Positions 60,698 to 64,000 of a stretch of DNA of 64,000 bases are shown in pieces. The DNA comes from Austropuccinia psidii (Eukaryota; Basidiomycota; Pucciniomycetes; Pucciniales; Sphaerophragmiaceae): the NCBI GenBank assembly GCA_023105745.1, contig JALGQZ010000001.1:67102937-67166936 (forward strand). The letters are read 5' to 3'. The number at the start of each line of letters is the position of its first letter. The first letter of the stretch is position 1. Position numbers and translations under genes: made by a program. Under the pieces are notes generated by a model that worked only from the letters and a program-made list of their open reading frames with translations, searched no databases and was not told the DNA's origin.

Positions 60698-61162
60698 AAT
60701 TAAATTAAGGTTTTGAGGATTTTCAACTTTTGTATTGAAAATACTAAAAACTTAATTTAAGCTTATTTAGAGTTGAGTTACAAAAATTTCACTCAGAGGT
60801 GACCCCACCTGATTTTTTATGAGGAATCCAATGGTGAAATAAAATTTATATGTTTATTTATTGGATAAAAAGTTATAATAAATTTTATTTAACTTTTTTC
60901 CAAATTTATTTATTTTTTCACAATTTTGTTAAAATTTCATTTTTACTTAAATTTTTCAAGTATAAATGTAATTTTATATTTACAAAATTTAAAGTAATTT
61001 TATTTTTAAATTATAATTAATTTTTTATTTTTAATATAATTTTATATTTATATTTTTTATTTTTATTTTAATAATATAAATAAATTTATTTTATTTATAT
61101 TAATATGTTATTTTTTATATTTGTGGTCTTTTGGGTATATGAAATTACCTCTAAGGCTCACA

Positions 61163-61167
61163 TAAGG
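61163..61167. repeat. Target-site duplication of A2, right copy
   Basis: TAAGG immediately after the LTR, identical to 51059-51063. Confidence 0.95.
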
Positions 61168-64000
61168 ACACATGACCTCATTGTTTTTCACTAACCCAAT
61201 TTTTATCAAGATTCCTCAAGGATTTCTTCATGCTCTTATTGTGGATTGTATTGATAAAAAAAGTTATGATTTCTGCTTTTCTATATTGTAGGATTCAGCT
61301 CCACCAATAAGACCTTTTCTGGGTGAATTTGTTTGAGGAAAGATGAAACAAAACGCACATATACAGGTGGATTGAATCAATATATCAAAAGAACTTTTAA
61401 CAAAACAATATTGTTTCTCCTTTGGCTATTTTTCTTGAAAGGTATTTGGCCTTTACAAAGTGTCTTCAGAAACTCTTCCCAGACTCAAAATGTATGCTAT
61501 GCTTATGGAACATCAATATAGATTTATTACTTCAATAGACGAAGAAAACTATCTATGAAACTTATTTGAATAATTTCATAACCCTTTTGAGGCTATTAAT
61601 CTACTTATAATCTTAATTCTTATTGGGACTAATATTTCTATTAATACCTTTTGGATTTACTTATTGGGTGATACATTCCTTAAATGAAATATCTTTCAGA
61701 GAAAGTGGGAAGAAAATCCAAAATCAAATTAAAAAACCTGGAATAGTAAAATATTTGGAAAAGGCCTCAATTCCTTTAAGGAATTATTTTTTCCTGCCTG
61801 GAATAACTACAATTTTCACCTGGGGGTTGAGTTTACCTTAATAGTTGAAGGTTACCATAAAATGGTTGAAAATTGGCTTCAAATTTCTAGTGGAACTCTC
61901 CTGTAGACTATTAGGGCCCTTCGGATGGCCTTGAAGAAACAATAAATTGAGGTTATCAATAGAATCTCTAAGAAAGCTATAGTGCATGTCAAAGGATTTC
62001 CTTCTCAAATATTTTCTCTCAATTTCAAAGTATCTCATTATTACCGTAATCTGGCCTTTGGAGATTAAAAAGCCAATGTTCCCTTGAAAGCAAAATTCAC
62101 TCATAAATACAGTAGTTCTGAGGGTGTAAATTTAAAGCACAAGACCAAACAGGAATTTTCAAAATTTCATGAGATTTGGTTATCAGATGTCCATCCACAA
62201 TGGAATTTGAATTTACCTGTAATATTTTTTCATTATCAACTTAATACGTATTTTTTTCTACTATTCAATTGTTTTATTTGTAATTTTATTTACTAAATGG
62301 CTATTTAGGAGGTGATAGAAATTTTTGATAGATAAATAAATGAAAATTATAAATAATATCTGAAGATATTTCAGAGACCTTTTTCCAAAAGCTAATTTCA
62401 TAAATTACCCCAATTAGTCAACATTTTAATGATTTTACAACTAGAGAAGTCCCATTTTCCCAAAATACCAAGATCAAAGCATACAAAGACTACTATGAAG
62501 ACCCTATTGAATGCAGAAATACCTATTTAATCTCAATTTTAAAATATTTAAAAAAAAGAGATCGTTCAATGTTTTAAATAATTGAAATCCAAGCCAATCC
62601 AAGAGGAAGACCCCTATATATAAACACCACCACCACAACTTTAAGATAAAAGTCAATCACAACCCCTAAAGTTATGGAAGTGGATTTATCTGAATTATAT
62701 GAAGATTCTGAGAACTAGTTATCAAAATACATAACCTCATCACCATCACTAACCTCAGAATCTTATTTCAATCAGTATGCATTTTCAGGTGTTGTCCTAA
62801 TAAAGTCCAAAAGGCTTTCAAGAGAAGTGGAGCTTCAGAAAAAAAATCTCACAGGCCTGTTGGCATATTGGATATTTCTGGTTAAATAATTTTAATCAGT
62901 GAGAATTAGGGAATAAATTCCACAAAAGTGTTGAATTCGTTAAGATATTTGTGATTTTTGATTCATTTTTTATATTTGTTTATTATTTCAGAATAGATTT
63001 ATTTTTGAAACTAGCTTTCTTGGGTAACTGGTTCATAAGAATTTTCAAAATTCATTTTCAAATAAGCTTCAAATAAAATCAATTTCCAGGTTTTTGGAAA
63101 ATGTAGCTATAGAAAAGTATCTCATTGCATTAGCAAGACACTAGACCCATAGGCTTATTCCAGGGGTAACTTGATCAGAAAAAATTGAAATATTAAAGAT
63201 CTTGTCAAATCCAGGGATACCCTTTTACTCTCAGTAAGAATATATTTAGAAATACTCGATTGGTATCACAATTTTTGCTAGTATCCAAAGACAAAGTGGA
63301 TGTCTATTCATAATATGGGGAAGCCAATATCAAATAAGTATCAAGAACCATTTTTTTATTTTGAATTACAATATTTCTTGATTTTCCCTTATTTCTGTTC
63401 TCCAAAAAAAAATCTTCCTGTTTTCATATCTTTTGGTATAGCTGCTCTCATTTTGTTCCCATGGATATGATCATTTCTAAAGCTTTATCCTGTCTGAAAG
63501 GAAATTCTGTGAATTTGGAACTTAATTTCCAGCCAGAAGCCATGGGAGGGGAAGAAAAACTAAGTCCTTTTTATAACCAAAATCCCCCTCAGTCTATATT
63601 TTGATAATTTTTCACCTGCAATATGGAGCTTTTGGAGTTACATATAGTCATATTCTCAAAATTGAAAGTATTGATTAAAAAACCCCTTTTTTGGTATGCA
63701 ATTTTCCTTAAAAAAATTGATTTCTATGTTATATTTATCAAGATTCTCCCCTTTATTTGAAACAAAATATGGAAAATTCATAATCTGGAAGTTTTTTAAT
63801 CAATTTTTGAAAAAAATTTGTCTATTTTTCCAATTTTTCAATTGAGATAAAATTCCCAAAAAAAAAAAGAATAGTGAAAAAAAGTTTATTCTTTACAAGC
63901 TACTAATAAATAAATATTTCAAAAAAAAGGAAAAATCCCCAAAGTATTTCCCAAAAGATTATCTTCAAAGTTTTTTTGTCTCTTACATATTTTTACTAAA
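61168..64000. repeat. Repeat C, copy 2, right of A2
   Basis: Continues the alignment with copy 1 (about 21225-24046 and beyond 25713) to the window edge. Protein-level agreement on the plus strand includes LAIEQY (about 23150) with VAIEKY (about 63105), followed by GVT and KK-E in both. Both copies carry stops. The unit is therefore longer than 4 kb, with unknown ends. Confidence 0.62.

Larger units (their letters stand above)
51064..61162 (-). mobile_element. Element A2: young, full-length Ty3/Gypsy chromovirus of family A
   Basis: A 10,099-bp element with two 1838-bp LTRs, TG...CA termini, a perfect TAAGG target duplication, primer-binding site, polypurine tract and an uninterrupted long Gag-Pol frame. 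The LTRs have no indels relative to each other (constant offset 8261) and differ by substitutions that I count at four places: 51408/59669, 51544/59805, 51570/59831 and 52558/60819. This means a recent insertion. It interrupts copy 2 of repeat C. All parts needed for retrotransposition appear present. Confidence 0.96.
59325..61162 (-). repeat. 5' LTR of A2
   Basis: 1838 bp and near-identical to the 3' LTR. On the minus strand the putative U3 contains the palindrome (60681-60696) and the TATA-like motif (59950-59941), about 1,210 bases from the LTR start, which leaves about 600 bases for R-U5. Confidence 0.96.

Noticed and set aside
1..64000. tRNA or rRNA genes, CRISPR arrays, bacterial-type operons
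   Set aside because: None seen. The repeats present are LTRs, mini/microsatellites and dispersed old elements; gene structure is eukaryotic.

Overview
The window is AT-rich nuclear DNA of a fungus. It is dominated by layered Ty3/Gypsy-type LTR retrotransposons in every state of decay, with one recognisable host gene at the left edge. That gene has 64-100 bp GT-AG introns and encodes a fungal sterol glucosyltransferase (ATG26/UGT51). From memory, unverified, the Gag-Pol proteins match the very abundant retrotransposon proteins of the myrtle rust Austropuccinia psidii (Pucciniales), so a large-genome rust fungus is the best guess.

Layout. 1-1534 (-): 5' part of an ATG26-like gene, running off the left edge; its upstream region holds a 16-bp palindrome and an E-box. 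1.9-3.96 kb: AT-rich spacer. 3964-4410 (+): decayed Myb/SANT-like reading frame. 4650-about 15047 (+): old decayed element of family A ('A1'), with an unrelated 666-bp solo LTR inside its pol (10935-11600, exact target duplication). 15-19.9 kb: spacer with a second Myb/SANT-like remnant (16440-17727). About 19980-25830: copy 1 of an unclassified long repeat ('C'), split by a family A solo LTR (24047-25713). About 26200-31740 (-): very old element of family B ('B1'), whose 5' LTR is interrupted by a younger family B element ('B2', 31741-41375, -). 41.4-44.7 kb: spacer with one small coding-like remnant. 44664-46429: second family A solo LTR. 46.4-49.9 kb: spacer with a minisatellite. About 49940-64000: copy 2 of repeat C, split cleanly by a young, apparently full-length family A element ('A2', 51064-61162, -) with 1838-bp LTRs that differ at about four bases and a perfect TAAGG target duplication.

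How the parts work together. A2 carries a long Gag-Pol (capsid region, CCHC knuckle, protease with DPG, YIDD reverse transcriptase, RNase H, D,D-35-E integrase, C-terminal chromodomain). Its 5' end shows an arrangement I consider the most interesting feature of the window. A spliced upstream gene (ORF1) overlaps the first 220 codons of the Gag-Pol frame in the +1 frame. Its predicted 64-bp intron removes the first Gag-Pol ATG. Its stop codon overlaps an in-frame Gag-Pol ATG as ATGA. The same two-frame layout is visible in decayed form in A1, B1 and B2, so it looks like a shared expression strategy (ORF1 plus stop-restart, or -1 frameshift) of these rust chromoviruses. Most other short open frames in the window are chance frames in AT-rich DNA or opposite-strand shadows.
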